NCBI RefSeq assembly: GCF_010692745.1
Contig: NZ_JAAHTB010000028.1
Location: 1 to 61,931, forward strand
Length of the DNA: 61,931 nucleotides
Direction of reading: 5' to 3'
Origin: Methylobacterium sp. BTF04
GTDB lineage: Bacteria; Pseudomonadota; Alphaproteobacteria; Rhizobiales; Beijerinckiaceae
Below are positions 18,101-26,097 of this stretch, piece by piece; position 1 is the first letter of the stretch, and each line of letters opens with the position of its first letter. The translations under genes and the position numbers were made by a program. Under the pieces are notes generated by a model. The model did no database searches and was not told the origin of the DNA. It saw nothing but the letters and a program-made list of their open reading frames with translations.

Positions 18101-19170
18101 ACCGAATAGTTCGGGATCGGGCCACCGATGGTGACGGGGGTGCCGGCCCGCATCTCGGCGGCGGTGGCCACAACCGTGGCCTCGGTGGGGCCGTAGGTGT
18201 TGAACAGCTGTCGCGATGCGGTCGCCCAGCGGGCCACCAGGGGTTCGGGCAGGGCTTCGCCGCCGAGCAGCACGAGGCGGACCGTGGGCAGGTCCTGCGA
18301 GATCATCGCCAGCAGCGTCGGCACCGTATCGAGCACCGTGACGCGGGCCTTGGTGAGAAGACCCGGCAGGGCTTCGACGTCGCCCATCATCGCCGGCGAT
18401 GCGACGAACAGCGTCGCGCCCACGAGGTAGGGAACCCAGATCTCCTCCATCGAGAGATCGAAGGCGACCGACGCCCCCTGGAACACCACGTCGTCCGGGG
18501 CCATGCCGTAGAGCGCATTTCCCGAGCGCAGGAAGTGGCAGATGTTGGCATGGCTGATGACGATGCCCTTGGGCACGCCGGTGGAGCCGGAGGTGTAGAT
18601 CAGGTAGGCGGGGTGCTGCGGCGTCAGGCCGGCTCGACGCGGGTCGGGTACGGGGGCGTCGGCGGGCGTGGCGGCGACGAGGGATTCCGCGGTCAGTGCC
18701 GCGGTGCCGGCCGGAGCCTGGGGCGCGAGCGCCGCCGAGACCACGAGCGCCTTGGCCTGCGCATCGGTGAGGCAGACCGCGACGCGGTCGGCCGGAGCTT
18801 CGGCGTCGAAGGGCAGCCAGGCGGCGCCCGACAGGGTGATGCCGATCTGCGCGATCAGCAGGTCGGGTCCGCGTGCCATCCACAGACCGACCACATCGCC
18901 GGGCCCGATCCCGCGATGGGCAAGGCCCTTGGCGATGGCCCCGGCCCGATCGAGGACCTCCGCATAGGTGAAGGCCGGATGGCTGCCGTCCGGGTTGGTC
19001 CGGGCGCCGTCGATGAGGGCGGGGTGGCTCGGCCGCGCGGCGGCGCTGGCGGAGAAGATCTCGCCCAGCACCTCGTCGCGAATCAGGTCGGGACGGACCG
19101 CGCCGCGCAGGACCGCCTTTCGTCCGAGCGCGTCTGCCCGCGGCCGGGTCGTCTCGGCGACACTGCTCAT
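15103..19170 (-). CDS. Pls/PosA-family nonribosomal peptide synthetase-like membrane protein
   Basis: A 1355-residue protein. Residues 35-530 are an amino-acid adenylation domain ([11 protein letters not shown] 192-202, NTYGPTEAT 324-332, [27 protein letters not shown], LTSGK with K521). A carrier domain follows, with the phosphopantetheine serine S579 in LGGHSLLA. Residues 640-1355 hold six membrane helices in three pairs (about 643-712, 880-950, 1138-1195). Each pair is followed by a left-handed beta-helix domain opening L-L/M-G-A/V-K/R-I/M-G. This is the layout of epsilon-poly-lysine synthetase relatives, which need no thioesterase. Pocket residues read against PheA give DLEDVLTVVK, with acidic E242 and D281 suggesting a basic amino acid. 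Start at 19170 is preceded by GGAG. A histidine phosphatase gene lies upstream. The product is unknown. Confidence 0.88.
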   Translation of the reverse strand: [1355 protein letters not shown]

Positions 19171-19362
19171 CCACTGCTCCGCTGCCGATCCCGCAAGGGC
19201 TGGGGATCGTCCTGACCGTCCGGGGTAAGGCACCCGGAACGCGCCGAAATCGCGGCGCGTCCGATATCTCCTGGGCCTCTAGCACGTTTGCGGACGTGGC
19301 TTGAACCGGCGTTGAACGAAGACGCGGTTCGCAAAAATCGCGGGGGCGTGCCCAGTCCGCGA

Positions 19363-19950
19363 TCAGGCCCAGCGCCAGCCTGCATCGTCGAGGACGAGGA
19401 CGCCGCCCTGGCGGATGCCCATGCGCGGGGCCTCGCGGATGCCGAGATGGCCGCGGATCACCAGGATGGCGCGGGCGACGCCGCCATGGGCGACGATCAC
19501 CGTCGGTCCGGTAAGGTCGGCGAGGGCGGGCGCCACGCGCTCGGCCAGCATGGCGTAGCTTTCGCCGCCCTCCCCCGGCGACTGATACTCCCAGCGGCTG
19601 CGATCACGCGCCGCCGCGCGGGCGGCATCGCGTCGACGGATTTCGGCCCAGGTCGCGCCTTCCCACGCCCCGAAGCTGATCTCCTTGAGGCGCGGGTCGA
19701 GGCGGTAGCCGTCTTCGGGGAAACCGAGACGGCTGCGCATCACCTCCATGGTCCGCCGGGTGCGCAGGAGCGGGCTCGCCGCGAAATCGAGGGTGGCCAG
19801 ATCGGCCCCTGCGACCGCCGCCAACCGGGCCGCCGCCTCCGCGGCTTGGCGCAGCCCCTCGGCGTTGAGAGGAATATCGCGCTGGCCCTGCAGGCGGCCC
19901 TCGGCGTTCCAGTCGGTCTGGCCGTGCCGGACGAAGTAGAGCCTTTTCAC
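19363..19950 (-). CDS. Histidine phosphatase family protein (phosphoglycerate-mutase-like)
   Basis: A 195-residue member of the histidine phosphatase superfamily. The catalytic histidine is in YFVRHGQTDWNAEGR at the N-terminus, supporting residues in ASPLLRTRRTME and the second histidine in VIVAHGGVARAI. The start is a GTG at 19950, placing the RHG motif near residue 8 as in relatives; no ATG is available close by. Substrate cannot be assigned; relatives include broad phosphatases and CobC-like enzymes. It lies 192 bases upstream of, and on the same strand as, the Pls-like gene, and is divergent from PPK2. Confidence 0.85.
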   Translation of the reverse strand: MKRLYFVRHGQTDWNAEGRLQGQRDIPLNAEGLRQAAEAAARLAAVAGADLATLDFAASPLLRTRRTMEVMRSRLGFPEDGYRLDPRLKEISFGAWEGATWAEIRRRDAARAAARDRSRWEYQSPGEGGESYAMLAERVAPALADLTGPTVIVAHGGVARAILVIRGHLGIREAPRMGIRQGGVLVLDDAGWRWA

Positions 19951-20085
19951 GCGCCCTGTCTCGCCCTGCCGCCGGTCCCGTGGCCGGAACGGCCCAGCTT
20001 GGGAATCGTTGTCGCACTCGAATCCATTGTCCGCGGTCCCGCATTCCCAGGGGCGCCCCCCCATTCTCAGTCAGCGAGTCCCGTC

Positions 20086-21171
20086 ATGTCATACAAGCAC
20101 GGCAAGCCGGGGCGGAGCCGGACCACGCTGAAATCCCCAGAAACAGCGTCGCAGGGGCAGCTGTCCGACACCAAGGACACCCTCGGCAAGAAGTTCACGC
20201 TCGGCAAGACGTTCACGCTCGGCAAGAATTCGGTTCTCGGCAAGAAGCCCAGAGGCAAGAAGCCGGCCGGCGATCGTCCGCCCTCGTCGGCGCTGTGGGC
20301 GAGCGAGGCGGCGCAGATCGCCGATGCCGCGCCGGGCCTCGTCGGGGTCGCGGCGCGCGCGCCGGCGGCCTCCGGCATCGTCACCGTGCGGCCGGGCTGG
20401 ACCTGCGACCTCTCGGCCATCGATCCCAATGCCGATGGTGGCCTCGACAAGGAAAAGGCCAAGGAGGCGCTGATCGCCGAGCGCGCGCGCATCAAGGCCC
20501 TGCAGGAGCGGCTCTATGCCGAGCATCAGCGCAGCCTCCTCGTGGTGTTCCAGGCCATCGATACCGGCGGCAAGGACGGCACCATCCGCAACGTCTTCGA
20601 GGGGGTGAACCCGCAAGGCTGCCGGGTGTGGTCGTTCAAGGTGCCGAGCTCGGAGGAGCGCGACCACGATTTCCTGTGGCGCTACCACGCCAAGGCTCCG
20701 GCCCGCGGCATGATCGGCGTGTTCAACCGCAGCCATTACGAAGACGTGCTGGTGGTGCGGGTGAAGGACCTCGTCCCCGATACCGTCTGGCGGGCGCGCT
20801 ACGGACTGATCAACGATTTCGAGCGGATGCTCACCGTGTCGGGCACCACGGTGCTGAAGTTCTTCCTCCACATCTCGAAGGACGAGCAGAAGGAGCGCCT
20901 GGAGGCGCGCATCGCCGAGCCGGAAAAACACTGGAAGTTCGATGCGGCCGATCTCGTCGAGCGCAAGTCCTGGGACGCCTACCAGGCCGCCTTCACGGAC
21001 GCCCTGACCCATTGCTCGACGCCCGAGGCCCCCTGGCACGTGGTTCCGGCCAACCGGAAGTGGTTCCGCAACCTCGTCATCGCCCGCACCATCGCCGACA
21101 CCCTGGAGGCGATGGACCCGCGCTTCCCGGAGGCGCAGCCGGGCGTGTCCGAGATGAAGGTGCCGGATTGA
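20086..21171 (+). CDS. Polyphosphate:nucleotide kinase, PPK2 family
   Basis: Transfers phosphate between polyphosphate and nucleotides. The conserved core (about residues 120-350) has Walker A FQAIDTGGKDGTIRN, the GVNPQGCRVWSFK block, FLWRYHAKAPARG and Walker B GVFNRSHYEDVLVVRV. These look most like the class III/PPK2-rel-1 group, which can use AMP and ADP. The 362-residue length includes a lysine-rich N-terminal extension of about 90 residues with repeated LGKKF/LGKTF/LGKN hexapeptides (residues 33-52), probably disordered. Start is the ATG at 20086 (MSYKHGKPG). It is divergent from the histidine phosphatase. Confidence 0.92.
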   Translation: MSYKHGKPGRSRTTLKSPETASQGQLSDTKDTLGKKFTLGKTFTLGKNSVLGKKPRGKKPAGDRPPSSALWASEAAQIADAAPGLVGVAARAPAASGIVTVRPGWTCDLSAIDPNADGGLDKEKAKEALIAERARIKALQERLYAEHQRSLLVVFQAIDTGGKDGTIRNVFEGVNPQGCRVWSFKVPSSEERDHDFLWRYHAKAPARGMIGVFNRSHYEDVLVVRVKDLVPDTVWRARYGLINDFERMLTVSGTTVLKFFLHISKDEQKERLEARIAEPEKHWKFDAADLVERKSWDAYQAAFTDALTHCSTPEAPWHVVPANRKWFRNLVIARTIADTLEAMDPRFPEAQPGVSEMKVPD

Positions 21172-21257
21172 ATCGCGGCCTGCGCCTTTCCTAGGGGTTG
21201 TGTCCGGCGGTCGCATCGGCTTGTCCTGGGGTCGAACCCGCCGTGGGAGCTAAAGGC

Positions 21258-22409
21258 ATGCTGACCGTTCGCGAGGTCTCGTCGTCCGGGTACCGGTCGC
21301 TGAAATCGATCTCCTTCCCGGTCGATAGCCTGTCGGTCTTCATCGGTGCCAACGGGGTCGGCAAGACCAATCTCTATCGCGCTCTGGAGCTGCTGCAATC
21401 GGCGGCGGCCGGAACCCTGACGCGGGACCTCGCGGCGGAAGGCGGAATGGAATCCGCCTTGTGGGCCGGAAAGCGCAAGGTCGGCGAGAAGGCACGGATC
21501 ACGCTGTCGGTCGACCTGTTCGATCCGGCGACCGCATCGCGTCCGCTGCGCTATGAAGTCGTTCTCGGGCTCGTCCCGCAACCGAACGGTCTTCCGCACG
21601 GCGCCGCCTTCCCGCTCGAGCCACAGATCAAGACCGAAACCCTATCCCAACTGACCGGTCGCCGCCCGGTGACGCTGCTCGAACGCGAGGGGCCGAGGGG
21701 TTTCGCGCGCGACGCGGAGGATCGCAGGCAGCCTCTCGGCACGACGTTGCTCGCCACGGAGACGGCACTCGCCGCCCTGCAGGATGCGACGGCCTTTCCC
21801 GAACTCGATCTGGCGCGCCGCAGCCTGCTCGAATGGCGCTTCTACCACAGCTTCCGCACCGACGTGGGCTCCCCCCTGCGCCGACCCGCCCTGGCCGTGA
21901 CGACGCCGACCCTGTCCTCGGATGGTGCCGACCTCGCCGCCGTCTTCGCGACGCTGGCGCATCTCCGCCAGGATACGATGGATCTCGACGCGGCGGTCGA
22001 CGACGCCTTTCCGGGCGGGCGCCTCACCGTGCCGTTGCCGGGTCGTCACGCGACCTTCGGCCTCGTGTTCCCCGACTATCCGCTGCGGATGTTCGAGCCC
22101 TAGGAAATGTCGGACGGGACCCTGCGCTACCTCGCTCTGGCCGGCGCGCTGCTGGCCTACCGGCTGCCGCCGTTCATCGCCCTCAACGAGCCGGAGACCA
22201 GCCTTCACCCGGATCTGCTCGACCCCCTTGCCCGCATGATCGTGAAAGCGGCCGAGCGGACGCAGATCTGGCTCGTCACGCATTCGGAGCGCCTAGCCGC
22301 GGCCATCGCGACCTATGGCGGCGCCAGACCCCACCGGGTCGTCAAGCAGGACGGCGCCACCTGGATCGACGGGCTGAAGCGGTCGGGGTCGTTCCGCGAG
22401 GACGATTGA
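21258..22409 (+). pseudogene. AAA-type ATPase (RecF/SMC-like) interrupted by an in-frame amber codon
   Basis: One reading frame encodes a complete predicted ATPase, but a TAG at 22101-22103 splits it. The first part (281 residues from ATG 21258) has Walker A FIGANGVGKTNLYRAL. The second part resumes in the same frame after the stop with MSDGTLRYLALAGALL (signature motif), FIALNEPETSLHP (Walker B) and LVTHSERLAAA. Neither half alone can form the nucleotide sandwich. An ATG follows the stop by one codon (22107), with AGGAA touching it, so reinitiation might give two subunits. It could be a recent nonsense mutation, a sequencing error or a split gene. Relatives are uncharacterised or linked to defence and repair. 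Confidence 0.75.
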
Positions 22410-22547
22410 GCGGGATCGCGCCCCCCGCTTCATCGCCCAGCCATGGAGGCGATGGAGCCGCGATTCCCGGAGGGGCCGCCGGGGATTGCGAGACGACGAT
22501 CCCGGAGTGACGCGAGCCCACCAAAGTTGCAACCAGCGATCAGTTCA

Positions 22548-22569
22548 TATAGTTAGCATCCTAATCATA
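22548..22569. promoter_or_regulatory. Candidate MarR operator and promoter
   Basis: TATAGTTAG (22548-22556) and CTAATCATA (22561-22569) form an imperfect inverted repeat around CATC, with a perfect TTAG/CTAA core. It lies just before the monooxygenase ribosome site. A -35-like TTGCAA is at 22527-22532 and a -10-like TATAGT at 22548-22553 with a short 15-base spacer. A binding site here would block transcription of the monooxygenase/marR pair. Confidence 0.45.
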
Positions 22570-22581
22570 GGAGTGGATATC

Positions 22582-22899
22582 ATGCCGGAACCGCTGACGC
22601 TCTTTGCTCGTATCACGCCGAAATCCGAGCATCTGGCCGCCGCCCGTCACGCGGTGCTGGACATTCTGTCGGTCACCCGCGCCGAACCGGGCTGCCGCGT
22701 ATTCACGCTGCATGACGATCCTGGCGGTGGCGGATGCCTGTATCTCTACGAGGTCTGGGACGATGAGGCTGCGCTCGAAGCGCATCATGCGCAGCCCTAT
22801 ACGCAAGCGGTGTTTGACCATTACCGCTTGTGGTTGTCCGAGCCGGTCGCCATTACGCGGCTGCGCCAGATCGGCGAGGTGAGCGCGTGTTCTTCCTGA
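22582..22899 (+). CDS. Antibiotic-biosynthesis-monooxygenase (ABM) domain protein
   Basis: A 105-residue single ABM-domain protein, small cofactor-free enzymes that form ferredoxin-like dimers and oxidise quinols, aromatics or aldehydes. PLTLFARITPKSEHLAAARHAV, LDILSVTRAEPGCRVFTLHDD and LYLYEVWDDEAALEAHHAQPYTQAVF are typical family blocks. AGGAG at 22569-22573 sets the start. The upstream in-frame extension is not needed. The MarR-type gene overlaps its end by 13 bases, so the pair is one operon, probably an inducible detoxification module (inference). Confidence 0.87.
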   Translation: MPEPLTLFARITPKSEHLAAARHAVLDILSVTRAEPGCRVFTLHDDPGGGGCLYLYEVWDDEAALEAHHAQPYTQAVFDHYRLWLSEPVAITRLRQIGEVSACSS

Positions 22900-23339
22900 A
22901 AGAACTCCCCACGCGGCAGATGCTCGAGACCTACAGTGAGCGCTACCCGGGCATGAACGCCGAGGCCGTCGCAGAGGCCCTTCGGCTCTTGAGGCGCGGA
23001 AGCCTGCTGATGCGCGAGCTCGACGCCTATTTCACCGGTCATACGCTTTCGCAGACCCGCTTCCTCGTCATGATCGTGATCGATCGGGAGCTGGAGCGGA
23101 AGAGTCTTCTGGCGAGCGAGATCGCTGATCGGCTCGACATCTCGCGGCCCGTGGTGACGGAGACGGTCAAGGCCTTGTCGCAGGCCGGCCTGCTCAGCAG
23201 CATTCCGGATCCCGAGGATGGCCGGGCCAAGCGCATCACGCTGACACCGAACGGGCAGGCCGTGCTGGCCAGCCTCCTGCCCGGCTACTTCGCGATCATC
23301 GCCGATTTCATGGCCCGTCCGGCGGATCGGACGGGGTGA
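22887..23339 (+). CDS. MarR-family transcriptional regulator
   Basis: A 150-residue winged-helix regulator. Residues about 30-130 carry the MarR fold: LRRGSLLMRELDAYFTGHTLSQTRFLVMIVID, recognition helix LDISRPVVTETVKALSQAGLL, and the wing DPEDGRAKRITLTPNGQ with the conserved D-x-R-A-K-R. GTG at 22887 is chosen because GAGGTGA lies upstream; an ATG at 22920 is an alternative. It overlaps the ABM monooxygenase gene and likely represses the pair through the dyad at 22548-22569, being released by a phenolic or quinone-like ligand (inference). Confidence 0.88.
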   Translation: MFFLKELPTRQMLETYSERYPGMNAEAVAEALRLLRRGSLLMRELDAYFTGHTLSQTRFLVMIVIDRELERKSLLASEIADRLDISRPVVTETVKALSQAGLLSSIPDPEDGRAKRITLTPNGQAVLASLLPGYFAIIADFMARPADRTG

Positions 23340-23435
23340 TGGACGAACGCCCGTGTTGGACTCTGAGGCGTCGCCCGACCCGGCCGATATTCGCCCGACG
23401 TAAGCCCCTGCATTCGAGCGGATCGCGCCTCTCGC

Positions 23436-24278
23436 TCAGTCCCTGTCGAGGCTGAGATCCGGCGCGTCCGGGTTCTTCATGCCGACGACATGGTAGCCGG
23501 CATCCACGTGGAGGATTTCGCCGGTCATGCCGCGCGACATGTCCGAGACCAGGTAGGTGGCGGTCTCGCCGACCTCCTCGATGGTCACGGTCCGGCGCAG
23601 GGGCGCGTTGTACTCGTTCCACTTGAGGATGTAGCGGAAGTCGCCGATGCCGGAGGCGGCGAGCGTCTTGATCGGGCCGGCCGAGATCGCGTTGACGCGG
23701 ATCTTCGAGGGGCCGAGATCGGCGGCGAGATAGCGCACGGAGGCTTCGAGCGCGGCCTTGGCGACGCCCATGACGTTGTAATGCGGCATCCACTTCTCGG
23801 CGCCGTAATAGGTCAGCGTCAGCAGCGAGCCACCGTTGGGCATCAGCTTCTCGGCGCGCTGCGCGATAGCGGTGAACGAGTAGCAGGAGATGAGGAGCGA
23901 CTTGGTGAAGTTTGCCTCCGAGGTCTCGAGGTAGCGCCCGGTCAACTCGTCCTTGTCGGAGAAGGCGATGCAATGGACGACGAAGTCGATGCCCTCGGGA
24001 AAGATCTCGGCGGTGGCCGCGAACACCGCGTCGATGGAGGCCGGGTCGGTGACGTCGCAATGGCCGACGACATGGGCGTCGAGTTCGCGGGCGAGCGGCT
24101 CGACCCGCTTCTTCAGGGCGTCGCCCTGGTAGGTGAAGGCGAGCTTGGCCCCATGCGCTGCGGCACTGCGGGCGATGCCCCAGGCGATCGAGCGGTTGTT
24201 GGCGACACCGAGCACCAGTCCGCGCTTGCCGGCGAGAAGGCCGCCGATGGAGTCGTGAGCCGGTTTCGTGTCCGCCAT
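23436..24278 (-). CDS. fabI: Enoyl-[acyl-carrier-protein] reductase (NADH), FabI
   Basis: Last reduction of each fatty-acid elongation cycle. Residues 10-50 bind NADH (LVLGVANNRSIAWGIA), with CDVTDPASID and the FabI-specific VVHCIAFS block. The active site Y157/Y158, Y167 and K174 has the FabI Y-x6-K spacing (YNVMGVAK). NAISAGPIKTLAASGI follows. Start ATG at 24278 (MADTKPAHDS) is chosen over an upstream in-frame ATG because it lies close to the family start. The 280-residue product is of normal length. The DnaJ-like gene lies upstream on the same strand, 137 bases away. Confidence 0.95.
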   Translation of the reverse strand: MADTKPAHDSIGGLLAGKRGLVLGVANNRSIAWGIARSAAAHGAKLAFTYQGDALKKRVEPLARELDAHVVGHCDVTDPASIDAVFAATAEIFPEGIDFVVHCIAFSDKDELTGRYLETSEANFTKSLLISCYSFTAIAQRAEKLMPNGGSLLTLTYYGAEKWMPHYNVMGVAKAALEASVRYLAADLGPSKIRVNAISAGPIKTLAASGIGDFRYILKWNEYNAPLRRTVTIEEVGETATYLVSDMSRGMTGEILHVDAGYHVVGMKNPDAPDLSLDRD

Positions 24279-24415
24279 GGAGTCACCTGAACGAGAAGCC
24301 GCGGCGCCAGCCACCACGGGCCGGACGACCGGCGGGGCAAGCGCCGCGCATCCTTAGCGAGGTTGTGCGAGGGACGAAAGTCCAGGAATTCCAGGGAATG
24401 GCCGGCCGGACGGCG

Positions 24416-25357
24416 TCAGCCGACCCGCGCGGCGCGCTTGGCCTTGGCATAATCCGTCAGGGCGGAATCGTCCGTAGTCGGCAGGGCGACCGCCGTGGTG
24501 GCGAAAAGATCGCCGCGGGTGCCGTCCTTCTTGGGCAGGCCCTTGCCCTTGAGCCGGAAGGTGCGGCCGGAGCTCGTCATGGCGGGAATCCGCATCTCCA
24601 CCGCCCCCGTCAGGGTTGGCACGCGGATGGGGCCGCCGAGCACCGCGTCCTCCAGCGGCACCTCCACGGAGGCGCGCAGGTCCGCACCGTCCACGGTAAA
24701 GCGGGGATGGGCCTGGATGCGGATGGTAAGGAGCGCGTCGCCGGGCGCGGAGCGCGGGCCGCCGGCATGGCCGAGGCCGCGCAGGCGGATCGTCTGCCCG
24801 TCCTCGACGCCCTTGGGAATCATCACGTCGACGTCGCGGCCGCTCGGCAGCGACAGGCGCAGCTTCTCCTCGCTGCCGACCTGCTCCAGCGTCACGCTCA
24901 ATTCGGCCGCCACGTCCTCGCCCTTGGCCGGACCGCGCGCGGCGCCCGGAGCCGGCCCGGCCCCGCCGGCGCGAAACGCCTCACCGAACAGATGCGAGAA
25001 GATGTCCTCGCCGATGCCGCCGCCGCCGGCGGGCCCGCGTCCGCGGGTGGCGCTCTCGAAATCGAACCCGCCGCCGCCCGCGCCGCGGGGCTGGCCGCCG
25101 AACCCGCCGAATCCGTCGAAGCTCGGGGCGCGCGGCTTGCCGTCGCCATCGATCTCGCCACGGTCGAATTGCCCGCGCTTGCCCGCATCGCCGAGGATCT
25201 CGTAGGCCGAGTTCGCCTCCGAGAAGCGATCCTTGGCCTTGGCGTCGTCCTTGTTGCGGTCGGGATGGTAGGCCTTGGCGAGCTTGCGATAGGCCTTCTT
25301 GATATCGGCCTCGGTCGCGCCCTTCGGGACACCCAGAACGTCGTAGGGATTTCGCAT
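24416..25357 (-). CDS. DnaJ-class co-chaperone of the CbpA type
   Basis: A 313-residue J-protein. The J domain is N-terminal (MRNPYDVLGVPKGATEADIKK, HPD at residues 31-33). A Gly/Phe-rich linker follows (about 75-120), then the C-terminal substrate-binding beta domains (VTLEQVGSEEKLRLSLPSGRDVDVMIPKG). The CxxCxGxG zinc centre of true DnaJ is missing, so this is a CbpA/DjlA-like class B co-chaperone that stimulates DnaK. It is followed by fabI. A lipoprotein gene lies upstream on the same strand, 164 bases away. Confidence 0.92.
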   Translation of the reverse strand: MRNPYDVLGVPKGATEADIKKAYRKLAKAYHPDRNKDDAKAKDRFSEANSAYEILGDAGKRGQFDRGEIDGDGKPRAPSFDGFGGFGGQPRGAGGGGFDFESATRGRGPAGGGGIGEDIFSHLFGEAFRAGGAGPAPGAARGPAKGEDVAAELSVTLEQVGSEEKLRLSLPSGRDVDVMIPKGVEDGQTIRLRGLGHAGGPRSAPGDALLTIRIQAHPRFTVDGADLRASVEVPLEDAVLGGPIRVPTLTGAVEMRIPAMTSSGRTFRLKGKGLPKKDGTRGDLFATTAVALPTTDDSALTDYAKAKRAARVG

Positions 25358-25521
25358 CGGTCTTAGCTGTCTCGGTGCCGCAGGCAGGCCGGCGCCTGCC
25401 GGGCCCCATCGGGATCACCGCTAGATGTGGAAGTTTTACCGTCGCTTCGCAACGACGCCTTCGGCAGAATCCGTCGCCGGACCCCGCACGTCAACGTTCG
25501 GCCTCGCAGAAAAGTCCGCCG

Positions 25522-26097
25522 TCAGGCCGGAGTCTTCCGGGTGGCCGCCCGAACCCGCTTCAGTTCCCAGGTGCCGCCCGCCGGCTTGCAGCCGGTCCCG
25601 CGCAGGAAGCGGCTGCGGTCGGGCGCGATCACCGAGGCGAGGAAGTCGCGGCAGACCTCGTCCTCGGACACGTAGGGCAATCCGGTCGGGTTCACCGATC
25701 CGCGCAGAGAACTCTCGGGGTTGTCCCATTTCACCGGGCGCCCATTGCCCTGCGGATCGAGGGCGACCGAGAGCGCCGCCTGGGCCCGGCGCCAATCCTC
25801 GGCGCCGAGGTCGGCCCCGAAGGTGATCGGCCGTTTCGTGATGCTGCCGGTGCTCGTCGGGTCGGCGTCGGCCTTCGCGGCCTCGCCTGCGGTGTCGGTC
25901 TGGAACGTGATGAGCGGCTGGCCGCAGCCTCCGAGCGCCTGAGCGACGCCGAGGGCCAGGACCAAGCCCCTCGCCCACACCAGGCTCTTTCCCAGCGCCA
26001 GACTCTTGCCTAGAGCCAAGCCGTCACTCAGTACCCAGCCCTTCGCCGACACTGAAATTTCAGCTACGGCTTCCGTTCGCGCTTCGCCTCGACGCAT
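25522..26097 (-). CDS. RT0821/Lpp0805-like surface lipoprotein
   Basis: A 191-residue exported protein. A hydrophobic segment ends in the lipobox ALGGC (around residue 58), so the mature protein should be lipid-anchored. The C-terminal domain (RRAQAALSVALDPQGNGRPVKWDNP, DEVCRDFLASV) matches the 17-kDa surface-antigen-like RT0821 family. The signal region is unusually long and contains LALGKSLALGKSLVWARGL, an in-frame hexapeptide repeat, so the true start could lie further downstream. ATG 26097 is used. It is divergent from pdxH with only 20 bases between, an arrangement seen in other Rhizobiales. The cellular role is unknown. Confidence 0.75.
   Translation of the reverse strand: MRRGEARTEAVAEISVSAKGWVLSDGLALGKSLALGKSLVWARGLVLALGVAQALGGCGQPLITFQTDTAGEAAKADADPTSTGSITKRPITFGADLGAEDWRRAQAALSVALDPQGNGRPVKWDNPESSLRGSVNPTGLPYVSEDEVCRDFLASVIAPDRSRFLRGTGCKPAGGTWELKRVRAATRKTPA

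Noticed and set aside
17650..19215. 521-codon open frame opposite the synthetase adenylation domain
   Set aside because: Antisense to a conserved enzyme with every adenylation motif in order; the shadow frame shows no recognisable motif.
22107..22409. Separate 100-residue ATPase-like gene
   Set aside because: It is the continuation, in the same frame, of the ATPase that begins at 21258; it has no Walker A of its own. It is treated as the second half of an interrupted gene.
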